A stretch of DNA of 64,000 bases, taken from Cellulomonas alba (GTDB taxonomy: Bacteria > Actinomycetota > Actinomycetes > Actinomycetales > Cellulomonadaceae). The notes under the pieces are model-generated. The model was not told the origin of the DNA. It worked only from the letters and a program-made list of their open reading frames with translations, and did no database searches. The position numbers and the translations under genes were made by a program. Below are positions 53,467 through 61,375 of the stretch, piece by piece (position 1 is the stretch's first letter; every line of letters starts with the position of its first letter). Location: positions 1,591,461 through 1,655,460 of the forward strand of contig NZ_JAUCGQ010000001.1 of assembly GCF_030362835.1 (NCBI RefSeq). Reading direction: 5' to 3'.

Positions 53467-53514
53467 ACACTACACCTAGTGGTAGGCCCTGCAAGAGACC
53501 ACTAGGGGTTGTGC
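53467..53514 (-). promoter_or_regulatory. Pair of NrdR-like boxes over the nrdH promoter
   Basis: Leftward, GCACAACCCCTAGTGG (53499-53514) and CCACTAGGTGTAGTGT (53467-53482) each match the NrdR consensus ACACWATATATWGTGT at 10-12 of 16 positions. They start 32 bp apart, the canonical three-turn spacing. A promoter TTGCAG (53489-53494), 16 bp, TAGTGT (53467-53472) overlaps the downstream box. NrdR repression when dATP is high is known for these operons. Confidence 0.75.
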
Positions 53515-53603
53515 TTACACGCGTGTCGTTTTTCACCCTGTGTGTACCGGGACAGCCTACGACCGACCACTGACACGACCCTGGCCAGCACCTTTGCTCG
53601 GCC

Positions 53604-53665
53604 GTTCACAGCGGTCCACAGCGGTCCACAGCACGTCCCCAGACAGGTCCACACGTGCGTCCACA
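53604..53665 (+). repeat. Six phased GTYCMCA repeats (DnaA-box-like)
   Basis: GTTCACA 53604, GTCCACA 53614 and 53624, GTCCCCA 53635, GTCCACA 53647 and 53659 start 10, 10, 11, 12 and 12 bp apart, all in one orientation. Several extend to CGGTCCACA, 7 of 9 matches to the actinobacterial DnaA box TTGTCCACA. Together with the NrdR boxes they fill the 376-bp gene-free space between nrdH and the divergent regulator; the AT-richer 53520-53540 between them carries no other recognised site. Confidence 0.65.
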
Positions 53666-53747
53666 CGAGGATGTCCCCGATGCCCGGATCGGACGCGGCG
53701 CGACACGCCAGGAGCCTGCCGCCGCACGGATGAGGAATGCTGGCCCG

Positions 53748-56700
53748 GTGCGCATCACGACGCTCGGCGAGCTCGCCGTCGACGGCCGGCCCGTCCGCGG
53801 CGAGCGGCTCGCCACCGTGGTCCGCGCGCTGGTCGACGCGCGCGGCCGCGCGGTCTCGACCGCGGCGCTCGTCGACGCCGTCTGGGAGGGCGCGCCGCCC
53901 GACGACGCGACCGGCGCGGTCCAGGCCCTCGTCTCGCGCGTGCGGCGCCTCGGGGTCCCGGTCGTCGGCGTCCCCGGCGGCTACCGGATCACGGGCGAGG
54001 ACGTGCACGTCGACGCGGTCGACGGGCGCGCGCTGGTCGACCGCGCCGCGTCCGCCCTCGCGGCCGGCGACGTGGCGGAGGCCCGCACGCTGGCCGACGA
54101 GGCGCGCGCGCTGTTCCCCCCGGTTCCCGACGTCGACGACCCCTCGACGGCGCGGCTCTTCGCCGACGTGACCGCGGTCCGCGCGAACGCGGCGCTCGCG
54201 GGCGCCGGCCCGTTCGACGAGGCCGACCTGCGCCGGCTCGCGGAGCGCACGCCGCCGGACGAGCCGTCGGTGGCGCTGCTCGTGCGGGTGCTCGCGGCGC
54301 AGGGGCGTGACGCCGAGGCGCTCGACGTGGTCGAGCGGCTGCGCGCCGACCTGGCGGACCGGTACGGCACCGACCCGTCGACCGTCGTGACGGCCGCCCA
54401 TCTCGCGCTGCTGCGCGGCGAGCTGACCGGGCCTCCGCCGGCAGCGCCCACCAGGCCGGCGAGCCCGGCGTCCCCGGCGAACGGGGTCCCCGGGTCGGCA
54501 CCGAGGACGGCGGCGCCCGGTCCGCCGCCGATCGACGCGACCTCGCCCCCGGCCGCCGACCCCGCCGTCGCCCCGAGCGTCGCCCCGGACGTCGCCCCGC
54601 CACCGCGCGGTGGCCGCGTCACGAGCGGGCTGCCCGTCGCCTGGCGCCGCCCCGCGACCGCGCTGGTCGGCCGCGACGACGAGCTCGCGGCGATCGAGGA
54701 GTCCCTCGCCGCGGCGCCGCTCGTCACGCTCGTCGCGACCGGGGGTGCGGGCAAGACGCGCCTGGCCGCCGAGACCGCACGGCGGGCGCTCGCGCGCGGG
54801 ACCGAGGTCCGAGCCGTCGAGCTCGCCGGCGTCCGCGACCCGGCCGAGGTCCTGCCCACGGTGCTGGCCGCGCTCGGCGGCGCGGAGACGACCGGGTCCG
54901 CGAGCACGCCGACGGCAGAGCGGCGCGTCCTGACGCCCGAGGAGCGGCTCGCGATCGCGGCGCAGGACCTCGCCGGGCTCGTCGTCATCGACAACTGCGA
55001 GCACGTGCTCGAGGCCGCGGCCGGCGTCGTCGCCGAGCTCGTCGCGGCCGCGCCCGACGGCCTGGTGCTGCTCGCCACGAGCCGCGCCCCGCTCGGCGTC
55101 GTCGGCGAGGTGGTGCACCGCGTGCGCGCGCTGCCGGACGACGACGCGCTCGGCCTGCTCGAGGCCCGCGCGCGCGCCGGCCGGCCCGACCTCGCGTGGG
55201 ACCCGGCTGCCGCGCTCGAGCTGTGCCACCGGCTCGACAACCTGCCGCTCGCGCTCGAGCTCGCCGCGGCGCGACTGCGCGCGATGCCGGTCGAGGACGT
55301 GCTCGACGGGCTCTCCGACCGGTTCGCGCTGCTCGACGACGCGCTGCGCGGGCTGCCGGAGCGGCACGCGAGCCTGTGGGCGATGGTCGACTGGAGCCGC
55401 GAGCTGCTCGACGAGCCCGGGCGCGAGCTGCTCGCGCGCCTCGCGGTGATCCCGTCGTCGTTCACGGCCGACGCGGCGACCGCCGTCGCCGGCGCGCCCG
55501 GACCCGCCGTCCGGCGCGGGCTCGCGGTGCTCGTCGAGCAGTCGCTGCTGGCGCTCGACGAGGGCGAGACCCCCACCCGGTACAGGATGCTCGAGACCGT
55601 CCGCGAGTACGGCGAGGCCCGGCTCGACGCGGCCGGTGGTCGTGCCGACGCGATGGCGGGGCTCGTGCGGTGGTCGGCGCAGGAGGCCGCGTGGTACGCG
55701 GACCGGTTCGTCGGCGAGGGTCAGCTCGAGGCGTTCGCAGGCTGCGCGCGCGAGCAGGACTCGTTCGTCGCGGCGCTGCGGTGGGCGGCCGAGCACGACG
55801 AGGAGCCGGCGATCGCCGACATCGCGGCCGCGCTGTTCCAGGCGTGGACGGTGCGCGGCCTGCACGTCGAGGTCATCGCGTGGGCGCGCCGGCTGCTCGC
55901 GGCGGACGCGCCGGCGCGGCGGCGGGCGTCGGTGTTCCTCCAGGGCGTGCGCTCGGGGCTGCCGCTGCCGAACGCGGAGCACACGGTCTCGTTCGGGCTG
56001 CTCGCGGCCGTCAACGGCGCCGCGACGGACTCGATGCGGCTCGCGGCGCTCGGCTGGCGCGTCATCCGCACCACGCTCGCGGAGCGTCGCGCCCAGGTGA
56101 GCGCACCGCTCGTGGCGCTCGCCGACGTGCTCCCGACGCTGACGTCGACGGACCCGGCGCGCATGATCGGCGCCGCCGAGCGGCTGCAGACGTCCGACGA
56201 CCGGTACGTGCGTGCGATGGGCCTGTTCATCGCGGCCGCCATCCGGGAGAACATGGGCGACGCCGGCATGTCGGGACCCGACGTCCGCGAGGCGTACCGC
56301 CTGTTCGAGCAGGTCGGCGACCACTGGGGCATGGGCATGACGGCGCAGGCGCTCGGCCAGTGGGACTCGACGAACGGGCGCGCGGAGTCGGAGCACTGGC
56401 TGACGCTCGGCGTCCAGCACCTCGAGGCCGTCGGGGCCCAGTCGGACGCGCGCAGCGTGCGCGTGCTGCTGCTCGTCGAGCACGCCATCGCCGGTGACGA
56501 GGACGCCGTGCGCACGCTCGAGGACCTCGCGGCGAACCCGCAGCTCGACCCGATGGACCGCGCGCAGGCCGACGCGGGCCTCGCGCGCGTCGCGTGGGAG
56601 CAGGGCCGCCACCAGGACGCGGTCGCGTACGGCGACGCCGCGGCCGAGCGCGCCGACGGCCTGGTGGTGGTCGCGCAGGCGCGCATCGTGTTCCGGCTCG

Positions 56701-57089
56701 CGGCGGCGATGGTGCGCATGCGGACGAGCTGGCTCGAGGACCCGGACCGCACCGACGTGGACGACCGGACGCTCGCGTGGATCGTCGCAGCGCGCGACGA
56801 GGCTGTCGTGACGCTCGACATGCCGATCCTCGGCTCCTACGGCATCGCGGTGGCCGAGCTGTGCGCCATCCGGCGCGACGACGAGCGTGCCGTCGAGCTG
56901 TGGGCGCTCGGCACACGGCTCGGCGCGAACCTGCGCACGCTGCTCGCCCTCGGCGACGAGAGCCGGCTCGACGAGCTGCTCGGCGACGCCGACGCGCGGC
57001 AGGCGCGGGTCGCCCCGCTGCGCGAGCTCCGGCCGCAGGCTGCGGCCGACCGGCTGCGCGCGCTGTCCGCCGAGGTGCTCGGGCCCTGA
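53748..57089 (+). CDS. SARP/AfsR-type transcriptional regulator with ATPase domain
   Basis: From GTG 53748 the product has 1113 residues. Residues 1-85 form an OmpR-type winged helix (LGELAVDGRPVRG, LVDAVWEG, VSRVRRLGVPV). A BTAD region follows to about 230, then a Pro/Ala linker. The STAND ATPase has P-loop ATGGAGKTRLA with Lys336, VVIDNCEHVLE and LLATSRAPLGVVGEVV. The remainder is helical and TPR-like (IAWARRLLAADAPARRRA onwards). Such proteins activate secondary-metabolism or stress genes. No biosynthetic cluster is visible, so the target is unknown. ATG 53730 is an alternative start. The gene is divergent from nrdH. Confidence 0.87.
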   Translation: MRITTLGELAVDGRPVRGERLATVVRALVDARGRAVSTAALVDAVWEGAPPDDATGAVQALVSRVRRLGVPVVGVPGGYRITGEDVHVDAVDGRALVDRAASALAAGDVAEARTLADEARALFPPVPDVDDPSTARLFADVTAVRANAALAGAGPFDEADLRRLAERTPPDEPSVALLVRVLAAQGRDAEALDVVERLRADLADRYGTDPSTVVTAAHLALLRGELTGPPPAAPTRPASPASPANGVPGSAPRTAAPGPPPIDATSPPAADPAVAPSVAPDVAPPPRGGRVTSGLPVAWRRPATALVGRDDELAAIEESLAAAPLVTLVATGGAGKTRLAAETARRALARGTEVRAVELAGVRDPAEVLPTVLAALGGAETTGSASTPTAERRVLTPEERLAIAAQDLAGLVVIDNCEHVLEAAAGVVAELVAAAPDGLVLLATSRAPLGVVGEVVHRVRALPDDDALGLLEARARAGRPDLAWDPAAALELCHRLDNLPLALELAAARLRAMPVEDVLDGLSDRFALLDDALRGLPERHASLWAMVDWSRELLDEPGRELLARLAVIPSSFTADAATAVAGAPGPAVRRGLAVLVEQSLLALDEGETPTRYRMLETVREYGEARLDAAGGRADAMAGLVRWSAQEAAWYADRFVGEGQLEAFAGCAREQDSFVAALRWAAEHDEEPAIADIAAALFQAWTVRGLHVEVIAWARRLLAADAPARRRASVFLQGVRSGLPLPNAEHTVSFGLLAAVNGAATDSMRLAALGWRVIRTTLAERRAQVSAPLVALADVLPTLTSTDPARMIGAAERLQTSDDRYVRAMGLFIAAAIRENMGDAGMSGPDVREAYRLFEQVGDHWGMGMTAQALGQWDSTNGRAESEHWLTLGVQHLEAVGAQSDARSVRVLLLVEHAIAGDEDAVRTLEDLAANPQLDPMDRAQADAGLARVAWEQGRHQDAVAYGDAAAERADGLVVVAQARIVFRLAAAMVRMRTSWLEDPDRTDVDDRTLAWIVAARDEAVVTLDMPILGSYGIAVAELCAIRRDDERAVELWALGTRLGANLRTLLALGDESRLDELLGDADARQARVAPLRELRPQAAADRLRALSAEVLGP

Positions 57090-57159
57090 CGGGACGGACC
57101 CGCGCGCGCTGAGCCGTCCGGGGGCGTCGGAGCCGGCGGCGGCGCGGCCCACCGGCCCG

Positions 57160-58407
57160 TCAGGCGCCCAGCCCCCGCGCGCGGCTCGTCAGCAGCTCGC
57201 GCTCGCGCGCGTTGGTCGTCATCGCCGCGGCTCGCTCGAGCTCCGCGCGGGCCTCGACGACGCGCCCCAGCCGTGCGAGCAGGTCGCCGCGGACGCTCGG
57301 CAGCAGGTGGTACCCGTCCAGCGTGCCCGTCGCCGCCAGCGCGTCGACCACCTCGAGCGCCGCCTGCGGGCCGACCGCCATGGAGATCGCGACGGCGCGG
57401 TTGAGCTCGACGACCGGTGAGGGCATCACGTGCGCGAGCTCGCCGTAGAGCGTCGCGATCGCGAACCAGTCGGTCTCGTCGGCCGAGAACGTGCGCGCGT
57501 GGCACGCCGCGATCGCGGCCTGCAGGGCGTACCGGCCGCGGCGACCGCCGAGCGCCCCGGCGCGGTCGAGCGCCTCGAGGCCGCGGCGGATCAGCAGGCG
57601 GTCCCACCGGTGCCGGTCCTGGTCGGCCAGCAGCACGGGCTCGCCGTCCGGTCCGAGGCGCGCGGCGAGCCGCGACGACTGCAGCTCGAGGAGCGCGGTC
57701 AGGCCGAGCACCTCGGGCTCGTCGGGCAGCAGCGCGGCCAGCACCCGGGACAGGCGCAGCGCCTCGAAGCACAGCTCGGGCCGCGCCCAGTCGTCGCCGC
57801 TCGTCGCGGTGTAGCCCTCGTTGAAGATCAGGTAGACGACCTCGAGCACCGACCCGAGGCGTTCGGCGCGGTCCGGGCCGCTCGGCACCTCGAACGGCAC
57901 GCCCGCCTTGGCGATCGCCGCCTTGGCCCGCGAGATGCGCTGCGCGACCGTCGCCTCGGGCTGCCCGTAGGCGCGCGCGATCTCGGCGGTCGTCAGGCCA
58001 CCGAGCAGGCGCAGCGCGAGCGCGACACGAGCCGGCTGGGCCAGCACCGGGTGGCACGCGGTGAACAGGAGGCGCAGCACGTCGTCGTCGATCTCGTCGT
58101 CGTCGAGCGCGGCCTCGACGTCCGTCGTCAGGTGCTCGAGCGTCGGCGCGACGAGCGCGTACTTCGTCGCCCGGACCGCGTCGCGGCGGATCGCGTCGAC
58201 CGCGCGCCGCTTTGCGACGGTCATGAGCCACGCGCCGGCGTTCCGGGGCACACCCTCGGCGGGCCACTGCTCGAGCGCCGCGACCAGCGCGTCCTGCGCG
58301 AGCTCCTCGGCGCGGCCCACGTCGCCGACGTACCTGGTCAGGCCCGCGACGAGGCGAGGGAACTCGAGGCGGAACACCGCCTCGACGGCCTCGCGGGGAT
58401 CGCTCAC
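57160..58407 (-). CDS. ECF42-type RNA polymerase sigma factor
   Basis: The 415-residue protein has sigma region 2 (LTRYVGDVGRAEELAQDALV, AWLMTVAKRRAVDAIRRD) and region 4 (LRLLGGLTTAEIARAYGQPE). A C-terminal TPR-like extension of over 200 residues (VYLIFNEGYTATSGDDW, LNRAVAISMAVGPQAALEVV) defines the ECF42 group. These sigma factors lack anti-sigma partners, are controlled through the extension and usually sit beside DGPF-domain genes. One is found at 58957-59292. Promoters of its regulon were not identified here. Confidence 0.93.
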   Translation of the reverse strand: MSDPREAVEAVFRLEFPRLVAGLTRYVGDVGRAEELAQDALVAALEQWPAEGVPRNAGAWLMTVAKRRAVDAIRRDAVRATKYALVAPTLEHLTTDVEAALDDDEIDDDVLRLLFTACHPVLAQPARVALALRLLGGLTTAEIARAYGQPEATVAQRISRAKAAIAKAGVPFEVPSGPDRAERLGSVLEVVYLIFNEGYTATSGDDWARPELCFEALRLSRVLAALLPDEPEVLGLTALLELQSSRLAARLGPDGEPVLLADQDRHRWDRLLIRRGLEALDRAGALGGRRGRYALQAAIAACHARTFSADETDWFAIATLYGELAHVMPSPVVELNRAVAISMAVGPQAALEVVDALAATGTLDGYHLLPSVRGDLLARLGRVVEARAELERAAAMTTNARERELLTSRARGLGA

Positions 58408-58583
58408 GAGGTCCGATCAGAGCACGACCGTCGCCCCGTGTCGACGGGCGCCCGGGTTGCCGGACGGCCACCGGCTTGCTTCGGTGGACGGACCGAGACG
58501 GCCGCGCGGGCCGGTCGCCCACGCGGCCGACGCGCACGCGCACCCCCCTCGCGGACGTCACCCGGCAACCGAGAGGAGCACTC

Positions 58584-58889
58584 GTGCTCACGATCACCGA
58601 CAACGCCCGCACCGCCGTGGAGGACCTCACGACGCAGGCCCGGCTGCCCGAGGGCGGCGGCCTGCGGATCGCCGCGAACGAGGCCGGCGCGCTCGAGCTC
58701 CAGCTCGTGCCGACGCCCGAGCCCGACGACGCGGTCGTCGAGAACGGCGAGGCGCGCGTCTTCGTCGACGCCGAGACCGTCGCGACGGTCGACGGCCTCG
58801 CGCTCGACACGGAGCCGACCGGTGCCGACGCGGCGTTCGTGCTGGTGCCGCAGGTCGCGGACGAGGTCTTCTTCGACGACCTGCCCTGA
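58584..58889 (+). CDS. HesB/IscA-like protein without cluster-binding cysteines
   Basis: GTG 58584 follows GAGAGGAGCACTC. The 101-residue protein begins LTITDNARTAVEDLTTQARL and has GGGLRIAANEAGALELQLVP and ARVFVDAETVATVDGLALDT, the strands of the HesB/IscA fold. The three Cys that bind iron-sulfur clusters are absent, so the usual scaffold chemistry is unlikely. Its role is unknown. A strong bidirectional hairpin follows. It lies between the divergent ECF42 gene and the convergent DGPF gene. Confidence 0.8.
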   Translation: MLTITDNARTAVEDLTTQARLPEGGGLRIAANEAGALELQLVPTPEPDDAVVENGEARVFVDAETVATVDGLALDTEPTGADAAFVLVPQVADEVFFDDLP

Positions 58890-58903
58890 CGGGACCGTCA
58901 CGA

Positions 58904-58942
58904 CGACGAGGGCCGCACCCCGCCCGGGTGCGGCCCTCGTCG
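58904..58942. terminator. Bidirectional terminator between HesB-like and DGPF genes
   Basis: A perfect 17-bp stem, CGACGAGGGCCGCACCC (58904-58920) with its complement (58926-58942), and a CGCCC loop, lies between two convergent stops (58889 and 58957). Confidence 0.88.
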
Positions 58943-58956
58943 CGTGTGGGCAGCCG

Positions 58957-59292
58957 TCAGAACACCGGCCGCACGCGGCACTCGCCCGCACCGAGCACGG
59001 CGAGGAAACGCTTGGTCCACTCGACTGCCTCCGCGAGGTCCCGGCACTCCGTGAGCGCCCACCCGCCGATCAGCTCCTTCGCCTCGGCGAACGGGCCGTC
59101 GACGACCGTGAACTCGCCGTCCTCCAGCGTGACCTTCGCGCCCATCGCGCTCGGTGCGATGCCGCCGGTCGCGACCAGCACACCCGCCTTCGTCGCCTCC
59201 TCCATGAACGCGCCCATGCGCTCCATCAGGTCCGGGGTGGGGGCGGGCATGGGGACGGACTCGTCGCCGAGGGTGTATCCGAGGAAGCGCAT
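58957..59292 (-). CDS. YCII-related DGPF-domain protein
   Basis: The 111-residue protein reads MRFLGYTLGDESVPMPAPTP, TGGIAPSAMGAKVTL, VVDGPFAEAKELIGGWALTE, the DGPF signature. This YCII-fold family is the standard genomic partner of ECF42 sigma factors, and a member is encoded 550 bp away (57160-58407). The link may be as a regulon member or modulator. Chemistry is unknown. Confidence 0.9.
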   Translation of the reverse strand: MRFLGYTLGDESVPMPAPTPDLMERMGAFMEEATKAGVLVATGGIAPSAMGAKVTLEDGEFTVVDGPFAEAKELIGGWALTECRDLAEAVEWTKRFLAVLGAGECRVRPVF

Positions 59293-59404
59293 GATCTGCT
59301 CCGATCTGGTCCTGGCCGGGCCGGGCGGCCCTGCTCTCACCCGTGCGTCGAACGGCGGGCGGCGTCCTCGACACGAGCCGTGGACGAGTTCTCGCGGAGA
59401 CGCG

Positions 59405-59438
59405 GCGAGGGCACCCGGACGGATCCGGATGCCCTCGC
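59405..59438 (-). terminator. Terminator of the drug-type ABC exporter operon
   Basis: GCGAGGGCACCCGGA (59405-59419) pairs with TCCGGATGCCCTCGC (59424-59438), 15 bp with one mismatch and a 4-nt loop. It lies 32 bp after the permease stop. Confidence 0.78.
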
Positions 59439-59470
59439 TCGTCGCCGGACCCCCGCGGCCCGGACGTGTG

Positions 59471-60301
59471 TCACACCTTGCGTCGGTACGCCCGCAGCGC
59501 GAGCGGCATGAACACCGCGACGAGCCCGACGCACCACGCGAGCGTCCACCACACGTGGTTGCCCACCGGCGTGCCGAGGAACAGGCCGCGCATCGAGTCG
59601 ACGAGGTGCGTCAGCGGGTTGACGTTGACGAAGCCCTGCATCCAGCTCGGCAGCGTCTGCGTCTGGACGAACACGTTGGAGCCGAACGTCAGCGGCATGA
59701 TCAGCAGGAACATCACGCCCTGGACCGCGCCGCTCGTGCGGACGAGCATGCCGACCCACACCGACACCCAGCTGAGGCAGAGCGCGAACAGCACGGCCAG
59801 CAGGCAGCCCGCGACGGTCGCGAGGACGGAGCCGCCGATCCGGAAGCCCATCGCGTAGCCGGCAGCGAGCGTGACGACCGCGACGATCACGTACCGCACC
59901 ACGTCGCCGAGCACGGCACCCATGAGCGGGGCGATGCGCGGGATCGGCAGCGACTTGAAGCGGTCGAAGATGCCCTTCTCCATGTCGGTGTTGAGGTTGA
60001 CGCCGATCGCGATCGCACCGAGCGCGATCGTCTGGCCGAGCACGCCCGGCAGCAGGAACTGCAGGTACGAGTGCGTGTCGCCCGAGACGGCGCCGCCGAA
60101 GATGTACGTGAAGATCGCGAGGAAGATCACCGGCTGCAGCGTCACGTCGATGAGCGCCTCGGGCGTGCGCCACGTCTTGATGAGGCTGCGCTTGGTGAGC
60201 GCGGCCGAGTGGCGCACGAGCGGGAACGGCTTGCGGGTGCGCTGCTGCGCGGGGGCCGGGCCCGACGTGGTGCGGGGGGCCTCGAGGGTCGCGGTGCTCA
60301 T
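59471..60301 (-). CDS. ABC-2 type (DrrB-like) transporter permease
   Basis: The 276-residue protein has six predicted spans in the ABC-2 layout. It carries TWRTPEALIDVTLQPVIFLA, TDMEKGIFDRFKSLPIPRIA (the conserved cytoplasmic loop) and NPLTHLVDSMRGLFLG at the end. It forms the channel of a daunorubicin-resistance-type exporter. Its ATG overlaps the stop of the ATPase gene by four bases. Confidence 0.92.
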   Translation of the reverse strand: MSTATLEAPRTTSGPAPAQQRTRKPFPLVRHSAALTKRSLIKTWRTPEALIDVTLQPVIFLAIFTYIFGGAVSGDTHSYLQFLLPGVLGQTIALGAIAIGVNLNTDMEKGIFDRFKSLPIPRIAPLMGAVLGDVVRYVIVAVVTLAAGYAMGFRIGGSVLATVAGCLLAVLFALCLSWVSVWVGMLVRTSGAVQGVMFLLIMPLTFGSNVFVQTQTLPSWMQGFVNVNPLTHLVDSMRGLFLGTPVGNHVWWTLAWCVGLVAVFMPLALRAYRRKV

Positions 60302-61290
60302 GCCGCCACCTCCTTCGTGGAGTCGGTGGCCGCCTGGTCGTCGTCGGACGCCGTGCGGCCGGTGAGGGTGAAGAAGACCTCGTCGAGGCTCGGCAGGTGC
60401 AGGCTCAGCTCGAGCACGCCGATGCCGGCGGCGGACAGCCGCGCGACCGTCTCGGTCATCGCGTCGTCGCCGCTCACCGGCACCGCGAGCATGCCCTTGC
60501 GGATCTCGTCGGCCTTCGCGCCCGACGACACCTGCGACAGGATCGTCGCGGTCTCCGCGAGGCGGCTCGGGTCGGACGGCCGGATCTCGAGGGTCTGCCC
60601 GCCGACGACGCGCTTGAGCCCCTCCGGGGTGTCGTGCGCGATGACGCGACCGTGGTCGATCACCGTGATCTCGTCCGCGAGCGCGTCGGCCTCGTCGAGG
60701 TACTGCGTGGTCAGCAGCACGGTCGAGCCGTCGTCGACGAGCGAGCGCACGACCTCCCACATGTCCTCGCGCTTGCTCGGGTCGAGGCCCGTGGTCGGCT
60801 CGTCGAGGAAGATGATGTCGGGCCGGCCGACCAGGCTCGCGGCCAGGTCGAGGCGGCGGCGCATGCCGCCGGAGTACGTCTTGGCAGGGCGGTCCGCGGC
60901 ACCGGCGAGGTCGAACCACGTCAGCAGCTCGTCGGCCCGGGACCGCGCGCCGCGCCGGCCGAGGTCGAGCAGCGTGCCGAACAGCACGAGGTTCTGCCGC
61001 CCCGTGAGGTCCTCGTCCACCGACGCGTACTGGCCCGTGAGGCCGATCGCCTGGCGGACGCGCTCGGCGTCGCGCACGACGTCGAGGCCGTTGATCCGCG
61101 CGTGGCCCGCGTCGGGCTGGAGCAGGGTCGAGAGGATGCGGACGGTCGTCGTCTTGCCGGCGCCGTTCGGTCCGAGCACACCGAGCACGGTGCCCCGGGG
61201 CACGACGAGGTCGACGCCCTGCAGGGCCTTCGTCTCGCCGAAGTGCTTGACGAGGCCCTCGGCCTCGATCACCAGGTCTGCTGTGGTCAT
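60298..61290 (-). CDS. ABC transporter ATPase, DrrA-like
   Basis: The 330-residue protein has Walker A GPNGAGKTTT, the Q-loop GQYASVDEDLTGRQNL, signature YSGGMRRRLDL, Walker B IIFLDEPTTGLDPSKRE and the H-loop VLLTTQYLDEADALAD. The C-terminal extension (SLDEVFFTLTGR) is the DrrA type, which points to export of a hydrophobic drug or a lipid. The cargo is not known. Three repeats in its upstream region (61311-61373) may bind a regulator. Confidence 0.94.
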   Translation of the reverse strand: MTTADLVIEAEGLVKHFGETKALQGVDLVVPRGTVLGVLGPNGAGKTTTVRILSTLLQPDAGHARINGLDVVRDAERVRQAIGLTGQYASVDEDLTGRQNLVLFGTLLDLGRRGARSRADELLTWFDLAGAADRPAKTYSGGMRRRLDLAASLVGRPDIIFLDEPTTGLDPSKREDMWEVVRSLVDDGSTVLLTTQYLDEADALADEITVIDHGRVIAHDTPEGLKRVVGGQTLEIRPSDPSRLAETATILSQVSSGAKADEIRKGMLAVPVSGDDAMTETVARLSAAGIGVLELSLHLPSLDEVFFTLTGRTASDDDQAATDSTKEVAA

Positions 61291-61310
61291 GGGTCAACCG
61301 TGCAGGGCCC

Positions 61311-61373
61311 GGCTGACACCGTGCCGACACGCGGCCGACGCGGCGCCGCGCGGCTGACACGGCGCCGACACGG
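61311..61373 (-). repeat. Three related ~21-bp direct repeats upstream of the ABC exporter
   Basis: GGCTGACACCGTGCCGACAC opens the first copy (61311-61332), GGCCGACGCGGCGCCGCGC is the degenerate middle copy (61333-61351), and GGCTGACACGGCGCCGACAC opens the third (61352-61373). They occupy the 85-bp space between the exporter ATG and the LCP gene stop. They could be regulator sites spaced two helical turns apart. Confidence 0.55.
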
Positions 61374-61375
61374 GC

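Noticed and set aside
53604..53665. Chromosomal replication origin
   Set aside because: The repeats resemble DnaA boxes, but no dnaA, dnaN or AT-rich unwinding element is nearby, and the sequence lies between nrdH and a regulator gene.
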